Origin: QQWI01 sp964522015
GTDB taxonomy: Bacteria; Bacillota; Clostridia; Peptostreptococcales; Acidaminobacteraceae
Direction of reading: 5' to 3'
NCBI GenBank assembly: GCA_964522015.1
Contig: CAZFST010000026.1
Location: 8,748 to 72,747 of the forward strand
Length of the DNA: 64,000 nucleotides
Shown here piece by piece: positions 1-7,215 of the stretch. The position numbers were made by a program, and so were the translations under genes. Below the pieces are notes generated by a model, which saw nothing but the letters and a program-made list of their open reading frames with translations, had not been told where the DNA came from and ran no database searches. Each line of letters starts with the position of its first letter. Positions within the stretch are counted from its first letter, which is position 1.

Positions 1-86
1 TTAACCTAGCGTTAACAGGATTTGCTAATTTGATTACAAAATCTTAAACTCCCGATTACTTTGGCCGTTAAATAATAATTTATACT
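1..86 (+). promoter_or_regulatory. Candidate Pho-box-like repeats and promoter of the alkaline phosphatase gene
   Basis: Hexamers resembling the PhoP half-site TT(A/T/C)ACA recur about every 11 bp: TTAACC at 1, TTAACA at 12, TGCTAA at 23 (weak), TTACAA at 34 and TTAAAC at 44. A -10 candidate TATACT lies at 81-86, with only a poor -35 around 58-63, as expected for an activator-dependent promoter. The downstream gene is an alkaline phosphatase, which is why PhoP is the natural suspect. The window starts here, so further repeats may be cut off. The rest of the 214-bp leader holds a small hairpin (ACTCTA at 165-170 with TAGAGT at 177-182). Confidence 0.4.
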
Positions 87-214
87 GAAACCAGACATTG
101 CAGTGAACATCGGTTTTCAGCAGATGGTTTGGATGCCTGATTCATGGCCCCCAAATCATAGTCCACTCTAAAAAAATAGAGTCGACCCTAACTAAACCAT
201 TAAAGGGAGAAAAA

Positions 215-1909
215 ATGAAACGTAATCACAGTTTAAAAACAAAAGCACTAGCTGTTTTGACAGCGGGGTTCATGCTAACTGCATCAGCAGTTCCAAGCTT
301 TGCAGCCCCTTTATCAGAAATTAAAACTGGTTTTGCAAAGAATGTCATTATCATGATACCTGATGGCATGAGCCACGCTGGTGTTACTTTAGCAAGATGG
401 GTCTATAACGATGGAAAAGCGCTAAACATGGATGCTCTTGCCAGCGGTCTTGTGAGCACACACAACTCGGATACAGCTATCGCAGACTCTGCTCCAGCTG
501 GAACAGCAATGGCCACAGGTTACAAAACACAGGATAAACTCATAGGGGTCAAGCCTACGCAAGCCACTTTGATTGGTGCCAGACCTGTTACCACAGAGGA
601 AGGTTACACACCAGTTGCATCAATTCTTGAAGCTGCAAAACTCAAAGGAAAAAGTGTTGGTATCGTTGCAACTTCAGAAATCCAACACGCCACACCAGCT
701 GACTTTTCGTCTCATGTAACACATAGAAACTTTTACACTGCAGTTGGTGAGCAACAAGTCTATCAAAACATGGACGTTGTTTTAGGCGGCGGTGCTGCTT
801 ACTTATTGCCTGATACAAAGGGTTCTGTGGATCCTAAGAATAAAACACGAATTGATAGCGAAGATATGCAAGAGACTATTAAATCTTTGGGTTACACATT
901 TGCGACAACCAGGGATCAAATGCTTCAGGTTAAAAGTGGCAAATTATGGGGTGCTTTCGCACCAGGCGCCATGAGTAAGCATATTGTTAAAAAGCAAGAA
1001 GAACCTTCAATTTCAGAAATGACCAGTAAGTCGATTGAGCTACTCTCTAAAAACAAAAATGGCTTCTTTTTAATGGTTGAAGGATCACAAGTTGACTGGG
1101 CTGCCCATGGGGATCAGACAATCGGCACAATTTCTGAAATCAAAGCTTTTGATGATGCTGTAGGTGTAGCACTTAAATATGCAAAATCAAATAAAGATAC
1201 CCTTGTCATCGTGGCATCAGACCATGGTACAGGTGGGATTACAATTGGTGATGCAAGCACCACAGCTAACTACTCAGAATTGCCGATGAGTCATTTTACT
1301 GGGTCCCTAAAGAAAGCACTGACCACTGAGGAATCAGCTGCGATGCAGTTAAATGCTGACCGTTCTAATGTTAAATTGGTAATGAGCACACTTGGTATTA
1401 CTGACTTAACAGCGGAAGAAGAGAAAAAATTAGTGGATGCAAAGGGCACCGACGAGAATGGTAAGAATTTTGATAATACCCTTTCAGAAATGGTGAAACT
1501 AGTTAATATGAGAGCGCATATCGCTTGGACAACTGGTGGTCACACAGGGGAAGATGTTGTACTCTACACTTATGCCAATGGTTACGAGAATCGTTTAAGT
1601 GGCACGGTACAAAATAGCGACATCGCACTCTATGCTGCAAAAGCCCTTAACCTTGATCTTGATGCGACTTCAAATGCACTATTTGTACCACAGTCAAAAT
1701 TAGAATCACTTGGATTCAAGGTATCCATTGATGATTCTGAACTGAGCAACATGGTGTTGGTACTTGAAAAAAATGGTAAAATGTACAGATTCCCAGAGAA
1801 TAAAAATCATTTCCTCAATAGTGGTTACGTGAAGATTTACAATGGTCTTAATATCTACAATGGTAAGCAATTCTTTATTCCTCAAGCTGCACTGAATTTG
1901 ATCAAGTAA
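215..1909 (+). CDS. phoA: Secreted alkaline phosphatase
   Basis: A 564-residue exported metallo-phosphomonoesterase that would release phosphate from organic esters outside the membrane. A Sec signal peptide is clear: basic start, hydrophobic stretch, likely cleavage after SFA near residue 31. The core shows the alkaline phosphatase motifs: IIMIPDGM (first metal Asp), DSAPAGTAMATG with the nucleophilic Ser, VEGSQVDWAAH, VASDHGTGG and TTGGHTGEDV. About 70 C-terminal residues after the catalytic core (from about 490) look like a small add-on beta domain, perhaps for wall or substrate contact. The start has AGGGAGA 8 bp upstream. It stands alone between a Pho-like promoter and a strong terminator, so it is probably monocistronic and phosphate-regulated (inference). 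Confidence 0.93.
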   Translation: MKRNHSLKTKALAVLTAGFMLTASAVPSFAAPLSEIKTGFAKNVIIMIPDGMSHAGVTLARWVYNDGKALNMDALASGLVSTHNSDTAIADSAPAGTAMATGYKTQDKLIGVKPTQATLIGARPVTTEEGYTPVASILEAAKLKGKSVGIVATSEIQHATPADFSSHVTHRNFYTAVGEQQVYQNMDVVLGGGAAYLLPDTKGSVDPKNKTRIDSEDMQETIKSLGYTFATTRDQMLQVKSGKLWGAFAPGAMSKHIVKKQEEPSISEMTSKSIELLSKNKNGFFLMVEGSQVDWAAHGDQTIGTISEIKAFDDAVGVALKYAKSNKDTLVIVASDHGTGGITIGDASTTANYSELPMSHFTGSLKKALTTEESAAMQLNADRSNVKLVMSTLGITDLTAEEEKKLVDAKGTDENGKNFDNTLSEMVKLVNMRAHIAWTTGGHTGEDVVLYTYANGYENRLSGTVQNSDIALYAAKALNLDLDATSNALFVPQSKLESLGFKVSIDDSELSNMVLVLEKNGKMYRFPENKNHFLNSGYVKIYNGLNIYNGKQFFIPQAALNLIK

Positions 1910-1932
1910 GGATTTCTCTACACCACTAAATG

Positions 1933-1990
1933 GAACATATCAGCTTTCTGTCTTGCACTCAGACGGATTGCTGATATGTTCTTTTCGATT
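1933..1990 (+). terminator. Rho-independent terminator after alkaline phosphatase
   Basis: A perfect 12-bp stem, GAACATATCAGC (1933-1944) with GCTGATATGTTC (1970-1981), is followed by TTTTCGATTT. It lies just after the stop codon at 1909. Confidence 0.8.
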
Positions 1991-2055
1991 TATATGCTTT
2001 GAGTAGGGTATTAGTTCTTTATAAACCCATTCAAATTTAAAATTGGAGGTATCTG

Positions 2056-2343
2056 ATGCAAACCACCCACGATATTGTCAATCATCGTTTTATCATCGAC
2101 ATCAATGACGCCGTAGCAGAACTGGTCTACGAGCAAGAGGGCAGTACCCTTCATTTCACCCATACATTTGTACCAAAGCCATTGGAAGGTCAAGGAATCG
2201 GCAGGGCTTTGATGCTGGGTGCTATTGACTATTTACGAGATGAAGGACTCACCATGGTCCCTGTTTGCCCCTATGTGATTGCCTATGCTAAAAAGAACTA
2301 CAAAACATTAAGTGATTTATTGCCCAGTGATTTTTCCAGATAG
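2056..2343 (+). CDS. Small GNAT-like N-acetyltransferase (YjdJ type)
   Basis: A 95-residue protein of the short GCN5-like family typified by bacterial YjdJ and human NATD1. The sequence shows a beta-strand N-terminus, then FTHTFVPKPLEGQGIGRALM, containing the acetyl-CoA pyrophosphate-binding motif (EGQGIG, Q/RxxGxG type), and the VPVCPYVIAYAKKN block typical of this subfamily. The full GNAT fold is reduced, and the length is normal for the family. The acceptor substrate is unknown. The start has GGAGGT at 2045-2050. It is probably a single-gene unit, with no clear operon partner. Confidence 0.85.
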   Translation: MQTTHDIVNHRFIIDINDAVAELVYEQEGSTLHFTHTFVPKPLEGQGIGRALMLGAIDYLRDEGLTMVPVCPYVIAYAKKNYKTLSDLLPSDFSR

Positions 2344-2459
2344 GCTTAAAATAAGTCCGTATATTTTCCATAAATAGCCTAGTCATTTACGATAAAAAGT
2401 GTCATAATGAGGTAGGTAACATTTGGGATATTATTCAGGCATAATTTTAAGAGGGAATC

Positions 2460-3635
2460 ATGACAAATACATTCAGGCTCTTTTGGCGATTGTTTTTTTA
2501 TGGGGTGATGGTGGTGTTGCTGCTAGATGGAAAAGCCACTGAACCCTGGGGTTTTATGATCCTAGGGGTGGCACTTTCCTTGGGTTTTTATAAATCTGAA
2601 GCCCTAATCAAAGAAAATCGCCAAGGAGTAGGCCAACTACTCTTTGCACTCGAATGGTTACTACTGATTCTAGCAATGGGAGGCCATAGTCCCTATTTCG
2701 TAATCGGCACCGCTGTTTTGCTAGCTGAATGGTGTTGGATCAGTATGACAAAGGCCAAGACAAAAATCAAAATCGTCGCTGCTTTTTTAGCCATCGCCCT
2801 TAGTTATCCATTAATTCCTACTCAAGCAATTCCCACAGATATGACCACGGTCGTATTGCAATTTTCACTCTCAGCATTGATTCTTTGGTTAGGTTTAGTG
2901 CTTAACGACATGCAAGCGAGAAAAATCGCCGCCCAACAGTATTATGATCAGCTTCGTGAATCTGAAATCGCTTTAAAAAATGCCAATGTAGAATTAGAAG
3001 CCTATTATGAGACTTTGGAAGAAGTCACCATACTAAGAGAGCGTAATCGCATCAGTCGGGATATTCACGATAATGTTGGCCATGCCCTGGCAACTACCTT
3101 AATCCAGCTTCAGGCAATTGAGCATAGAATGCAGGGGAAACAAGACCCTGATAGTGTTATCATCACAACCTTAACAGACTTTGTGCGAACATCATTGGCA
3201 ACGACTAGGCAAATTGTTCGGGATATGGTTCCCAAGATGTTGTCTTATAAAAAATTCAAAATTGATTTGACAGAATTATGCAACCAGTCTTCAAAATTAA
3301 CGGGTCTACAAGTCATCTTAACCATGCCCGACACGGATCTATCTCTGACGGAGAACCATCATGAATGCCTATTTCAGTGCGTTAAAGAAGGTCTAACCAA
3401 TGCCATGAAGCATGGTCAGGCGAGATCTGTTCGCGTGATTCTAACTGTATTTGAATCCTCAGTCTGTTTAACCATCCGTGATGACGGGATTGGCACCAAT
3501 TTGGTGAGGCCTTCTTTTGGACTAGAGGCTATGAGGAGTAGGATAGAAACCATGAGGGGAAATCAGGTTATCGAATCAGCACCCAATCAGGGATTTACCA
3601 TTAAAGTGACACTGCCAAGGGAGATTTTGATATGA
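2460..3635 (+). CDS. Membrane sensor histidine kinase, NarL/LiaS class
   Basis: A 391-residue kinase of the HisKA_3 group, which phosphorylates NarL-type regulators. Residues 1-150 contain several hydrophobic segments with no large extracytoplasmic loop, as in intramembrane-sensing kinases. A coiled-coil linker (about 155-195) follows. The H-box is RNRISRDIHDNVGHAL with His203 as phospho-acceptor. The ATPase part has the N-box EGLTNAMKHG and the G-box IRDDGIG. The stop overlaps the start of the response regulator gene (ATGA at 3632-3635), so the pair is translationally coupled. An ABC-2 transporter follows, and the system probably senses something that transporter handles, such as a membrane-active compound (inference from context). 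Confidence 0.92.
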   Translation: MTNTFRLFWRLFFYGVMVVLLLDGKATEPWGFMILGVALSLGFYKSEALIKENRQGVGQLLFALEWLLLILAMGGHSPYFVIGTAVLLAEWCWISMTKAKTKIKIVAAFLAIALSYPLIPTQAIPTDMTTVVLQFSLSALILWLGLVLNDMQARKIAAQQYYDQLRESEIALKNANVELEAYYETLEEVTILRERNRISRDIHDNVGHALATTLIQLQAIEHRMQGKQDPDSVIITTLTDFVRTSLATTRQIVRDMVPKMLSYKKFKIDLTELCNQSSKLTGLQVILTMPDTDLSLTENHHECLFQCVKEGLTNAMKHGQARSVRVILTVFESSVCLTIRDDGIGTNLVRPSFGLEAMRSRIETMRGNQVIESAPNQGFTIKVTLPREILI

Positions 3636-4258
3636 ATGTTCTAATTGTCGATGATGAACCCTTAATTAGACAGGGATTAGCCTATTTACTCTCCACTTTT
3701 GAAGGTGTTAATGTGATTGGCCAGGCCGGAAATGGCAGTGAAGCCTTGTCCATGTGCAAGGACTACCCTGTGGAAGTGGTGCTCATGGACATGCGCATGC
3801 CTGTCATGGATGGTTGCACAGCCACCCGCCTTATCAAAGAGGCATACCCGAATATTAACATCCTAGTCCTAACCACCTTTAAGGATGACCAGTACATTGG
3901 GGATGCTGTCAAATACGGTGCAAGCGGCTATCTATTAAAGGACAGTTCGCCTAGTTTGATTCACGATAGCCTTAAAAATATTTGTAGTGGTGGTTTTGTG
4001 GTGGATAGCAGCTTGATAAAAGGGGTTCTAGCGGATAAAAAACCAAAAATAGATCCTAAACAATTTGATTTGTCAGAGAGAGAAGTTGCCATTATAGAAC
4101 TGATGGCTGATGGTTTTAGCAATAAAGAGATTGGCAATCAGCTCTTTTTAACAGAGGGCACTGTGAAAAACAATGTGACTCAACTGCTGAATAAATTGGA
4201 CTTAAAAGATAGAACCCAGATTGTTGCCTTTGCATTTAGGCATGGTTTGGTGCAATGA
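3632..4258 (+). CDS. NarL/LuxR-type response regulator
   Basis: A 208-residue DNA-binding regulator partnered with the kinase it overlaps by 4 bp. The receiver domain (1-120) has the acidic pair in VDDEP, phospho-acceptor Asp53 in LMDMRMP, a Thr in VLTTF and the Lys in LLKD. The C-terminal LuxR helix-turn-helix (about 148-205) has LSEREVAIIELMADGFSNKEIG and GTVKNNVTQLLNKL. It likely activates the ABC transporter genes that start 150 bp downstream; candidate palindromic targets flank that promoter. Confidence 0.94.
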   Translation: MNVLIVDDEPLIRQGLAYLLSTFEGVNVIGQAGNGSEALSMCKDYPVEVVLMDMRMPVMDGCTATRLIKEAYPNINILVLTTFKDDQYIGDAVKYGASGYLLKDSSPSLIHDSLKNICSGGFVVDSSLIKGVLADKKPKIDPKQFDLSEREVAIIELMADGFSNKEIGNQLFLTEGTVKNNVTQLLNKLDLKDRTQIVAFAFRHGLVQ

Positions 4259-4301
4259 CTATTGTAACCACTTATCAAATGTCTTATCGAATGACTTAGG
4301 G

Positions 4302-4323
4302 AATGACCTAGGTCATTTTTTTT
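4302..4323 (+). terminator. Terminator-like palindrome after the two-component genes
   Basis: AATGACCTAGGTCATT (4302-4317) is a perfect 16-bp palindrome running into eight T residues (4316-4323). It can act as a terminator. The same TGACCTAG core recurs on the other side at 4325-4333, so it may also be an operator. With no loop beyond the central bases, the RNA hairpin would be short. Confidence 0.5.
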
Positions 4324-4324
4324 A

Positions 4325-4375
4325 GTGACCTAGTGCAATTATCTGATCGGCAAGCCTTTGCTATACTGAGGTCAC
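4325..4375 (+). promoter_or_regulatory. Promoter of the ABC transporter operon, flanked by inverted GTGACC/GGTCAC
   Basis: An extended -10, TGcTATACT (4359-4367), sits 17 bp after a weak -35, TTATCT (4339-4344). Inverted half-sites GTGACC (4325-4330) and GGTCAC (4370-4375) bracket the promoter. The upstream palindrome at 4302-4317 has the same core. This would suit control by the NarL-type regulator encoded upstream. Confidence 0.5.
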
Positions 4376-4411
4376 AGATTGAGATGAACACGATGATCTT
4401 TGGAGGCCAAT

Positions 4412-5347
4412 ATGATTACGATTAATGAGGTTAGTAAACGATACCACGATCAATTAGCAGTTGATAGAATATCCCTCACCATCAAACGGGGAGAAATATT
4501 TGGACTTTTAGGACCTAATGGAGCAGGGAAAACATCATTGGTCAACATGATGAGCGGGGTAGTGGCAATCGATGGGGGGACCATTGAGATTGATGGTTAT
4601 AATATCAAAACATCCCCCCTTGAAGCCAAGCGAAAAATCGGGGTTGTCCCCCAAGAAATTGCCCTGTTTGATGGGATGACAGTGGTTCAAAATCTAAGTT
4701 ATTTTGGTGCTTTATATGGCTTAAAAGGCAATGGACTTAAGCAAGGTATCAAGGAAGCCCTGGAGATGTCGCAACTGGAAGAAAAGAGCAAGAAAAAGGT
4801 AAAGACCCTTTCGGGTGGCATGAAAAGACGTTTGAACATCGTTTGTGCTATGATGCATAAACCCAATATATTAATATTAGATGAACCCACTGTTGGCATT
4901 GATCCACAGTCCAGAAATCATATTATGGAAGTAGTGAAAATGCTAAATACCAAGCATCAAATGACAATCATTTATATTACCCATTACATGGAGGAAGTTG
5001 AAAAACTCTGTCACCGAGTGGGGATTATTGATAAGGGACAACTCATAATGGACGGAACCATACCAGCCATCGTCAATAGTTTGACAGATGAGTGTATCGT
5101 CGATGTCATGTGTGATAGACCAAGTGAACAACAACTGTATCTATTGGATTCTTCAACCGGGATCAAATGGGTTAAACGGTCTGAAATAGGGATTCAAATA
5201 GCTTTGCATAAAGGCTATGATCACTTGTCACCAGTGGTAGAGTTGCTCAGTCAAGCAGCGCTGAAGGTGACGAGCCTGTCTTTTATTAAGCCTAGTTTAG
5301 AACATGCTTTTCTAAAGCTAACGGGACATGCACTGAGAGATGCCTAG
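4412..5347 (+). CDS. ABC transporter ATP-binding protein (ABC-2 type exporter)
   Basis: A 311-residue ATPase of the drug/lantibiotic/Na+ ABC-2 exporter type. It has Walker A GPNGAGKT near residue 40, Q-loop VVPQEIALFDG, signature LSGGMKRRL, Walker B ILILDEPTVGIDP and H-loop YITHYMEE, followed by a C-terminal extension of about 90 residues typical of the group. An in-frame TTG at 4400 overlaps the ribosome binding site GGAGG (4402-4406), so ATG at 4412 is the better start. It forms an operon with the two permeases that follow and is probably induced by the upstream kinase/regulator pair. Confidence 0.93.
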   Translation: MITINEVSKRYHDQLAVDRISLTIKRGEIFGLLGPNGAGKTSLVNMMSGVVAIDGGTIEIDGYNIKTSPLEAKRKIGVVPQEIALFDGMTVVQNLSYFGALYGLKGNGLKQGIKEALEMSQLEEKSKKKVKTLSGGMKRRLNIVCAMMHKPNILILDEPTVGIDPQSRNHIMEVVKMLNTKHQMTIIYITHYMEEVEKLCHRVGIIDKGQLIMDGTIPAIVNSLTDECIVDVMCDRPSEQQLYLLDSSTGIKWVKRSEIGIQIALHKGYDHLSPVVELLSQAALKVTSLSFIKPSLEHAFLKLTGHALRDA

Positions 5348-5356
5348 GGGGATGGA

Positions 5357-6187
5357 ATGAAAAATCATGGGATGACATTTAGATACGCCGGACAGGTGAT
5401 CAAACATTTAAGCCACTACCCTATGCTCTGGTCCAGTTTGGTGATTTTGCCCCTGGTGCTAGGGACCATGTACGGCTTACTTTACAGAAGTCTCTTTAGT
5501 ACTGGACTCGATCAAATGACGGCAGTGAAAACCAGCCAATTATCAAATCTGATTCATGTCATTCAAGGTGGACAGGTGCTATCCTCGGTGGCGACAATGC
5601 AACTCAGTGTGTTCACAGGTTTGTCCTTCTTTTTATCATCTTTTGGAGTTGCTATGTTTATTAAATATCGGGAGAAAAATCTTGCTAAGCGGCTAATTAC
5701 CATGGGTTTTTCAGATGGCCATGTGTTTTGGGGTGAAGCTTGTGCTTATCTCCTCTTCAATGTAGTGGTTGTATCTGTATTCAATGGGGTTTTCTATTGC
5801 CTCAATGGTCTGTACAACCAGACACTCCCAGGTTTATTCTTAGGTGTCATCATCATGATCTTTATACAAAGTGTTGTCGGTGCTGGTTATGGGCTTCTGT
5901 TTTTAGGCTGGATTAAAAAAGAGTCCACTTTCTCGCTGTTTCATTTTATACCGGCATTTGTGTTGTCCTTTATTGGCGGCGCCATGTTTCCAGTGGCGCA
6001 AGTCAGTAGCGAGGGCCTGTACCAGTGGATGCCAACTTACGTGCTCAGTACCTTCTATACTGGAATATATGAAGGTAGACTTGCTTTCGAACAGAAGGAA
6101 TGGTTCCAATGCGCTGCTGTTTTGGGGCTTGGAATATTACTGACGGTCATTGGAAGATTGAAATTCAGCTTGAAAGAGGTGGCCTAA
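5357..6187 (+). CDS. ABC-2 type permease, first subunit
   Basis: A 276-residue membrane protein with about six hydrophobic segments and an ABC-2 membrane-domain layout: cytoplasmic start, first helix, long loop, then a cluster of helices with a conserved FPVAQ-like region near residue 205. It lies 9 bp after the ATPase gene, and its stop codon overlaps the next permease start by 1 bp. It pairs with that second permease to make the export channel. The substrate cannot be read from the sequence. Confidence 0.85.
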   Translation: MKNHGMTFRYAGQVIKHLSHYPMLWSSLVILPLVLGTMYGLLYRSLFSTGLDQMTAVKTSQLSNLIHVIQGGQVLSSVATMQLSVFTGLSFFLSSFGVAMFIKYREKNLAKRLITMGFSDGHVFWGEACAYLLFNVVVVSVFNGVFYCLNGLYNQTLPGLFLGVIIMIFIQSVVGAGYGLLFLGWIKKESTFSLFHFIPAFVLSFIGGAMFPVAQVSSEGLYQWMPTYVLSTFYTGIYEGRLAFEQKEWFQCAAVLGLGILLTVIGRLKFSLKEVA

Positions 6188-7182
6188 TGATAAAAGTCGC
6201 AATCGTTACCTGTAAAAGACTGCTTTTAGATAAAACCGTGGTAATTGCCATGTGGCTTGTGCCAATTTTAATTGTGTTGGCGTTTGGTATGTTAACAAGG
6301 GGGCCAGGACAGCAAGCACCACTAAAATTAGCACTTGTGGGGGCTTTACCAGTCTCGGTGGTTGAACGACTACCGGAGCAGGTGAGATTTACTGGCGCAC
6401 AGACCATTGAAGAGGCCCTCGACCTATTAAAGCGAGGAAAAGTTGGGGCTTCAATTTTAATTGAGAACGGGGAAATTACAGGGATCTACGCACAGAATCA
6501 ACAAGATGGTGAGATTGTGGCTTCAATCTTAGCTTCAGAACAGCCCTCAACACCACAAAAAACAGAGACACCTAAGCCAAAGGATAAGTCAGCTCAAAGG
6601 GATGCACTTCTAAATTTCATCATCAATTATATGATGTTTTCCCTAATTGCCATGGCCTCCGATTTGACGATTTTAAGAAGCAATCGTGTGATGATGCGTC
6701 TTGCAACCATGCCACTGCGCATTCATGAGGTTCTTGGTGGTCATGTACTGGCTTTTGCAGCCATGTTAGTGGGGCAGGTATTTATTGTTCATCTGACTGT
6801 TAAGCTGGTGTTAGGGATTGAACTAGTCAGTAACTTATTCTTGGGTATGCTGATTATGGGCGCAATGGTTCTGATTATACTCAGTTTGGGATTATTAGTG
6901 ACTCGATTCACTTCACAAACGACATTTGTACCTTTAGTGGCAAATGGATTAATGGTGCCTTTAATGATGGTTAGCGGGACTTTTATGAATCTAGAGGGCC
7001 TTGGATGGCTAAGTCAGTTAAAATATATAACGCCACAGTTCTGGGTCACTGATGCTTATGCTGCGCTAAATACTGGCGCTGGCAATATTAGTCTCCATCT
7101 GATGGTCTTATTGATCATGGGTTTTGTGATTTTCACACTGAGTACAATTGGTCGTGATTTCAATTCTTTGCAAAGGGTATAA
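6187..7182 (+). CDS. ABC-2 type permease, second subunit
   Basis: A 331-residue membrane protein. It has one N-terminal helix (about 15-33), an extracytoplasmic stretch of about 130 residues with a PKPKDKSAQRD linker, then five helices, ending in a short cytoplasmic tail. This is the YhgE/ABC-2 membrane layout. The ATG at 6187 overlaps the preceding TAA and has AGAGGTGG upstream; the open frame extends 29 codons further but without a ribosome binding site. Together with the ATPase and first permease it makes a complete exporter, and the large external loop could contact the sensed molecule. Confidence 0.84.
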   Translation: MIKVAIVTCKRLLLDKTVVIAMWLVPILIVLAFGMLTRGPGQQAPLKLALVGALPVSVVERLPEQVRFTGAQTIEEALDLLKRGKVGASILIENGEITGIYAQNQQDGEIVASILASEQPSTPQKTETPKPKDKSAQRDALLNFIINYMMFSLIAMASDLTILRSNRVMMRLATMPLRIHEVLGGHVLAFAAMLVGQVFIVHLTVKLVLGIELVSNLFLGMLIMGAMVLIILSLGLLVTRFTSQTTFVPLVANGLMVPLMMVSGTFMNLEGLGWLSQLKYITPQFWVTDAYAALNTGAGNISLHLMVLLIMGFVIFTLSTIGRDFNSLQRV

Positions 7183-7215
7183 AGACTCATATCGTGATAT
7201 GAGGAGGTAATTACC

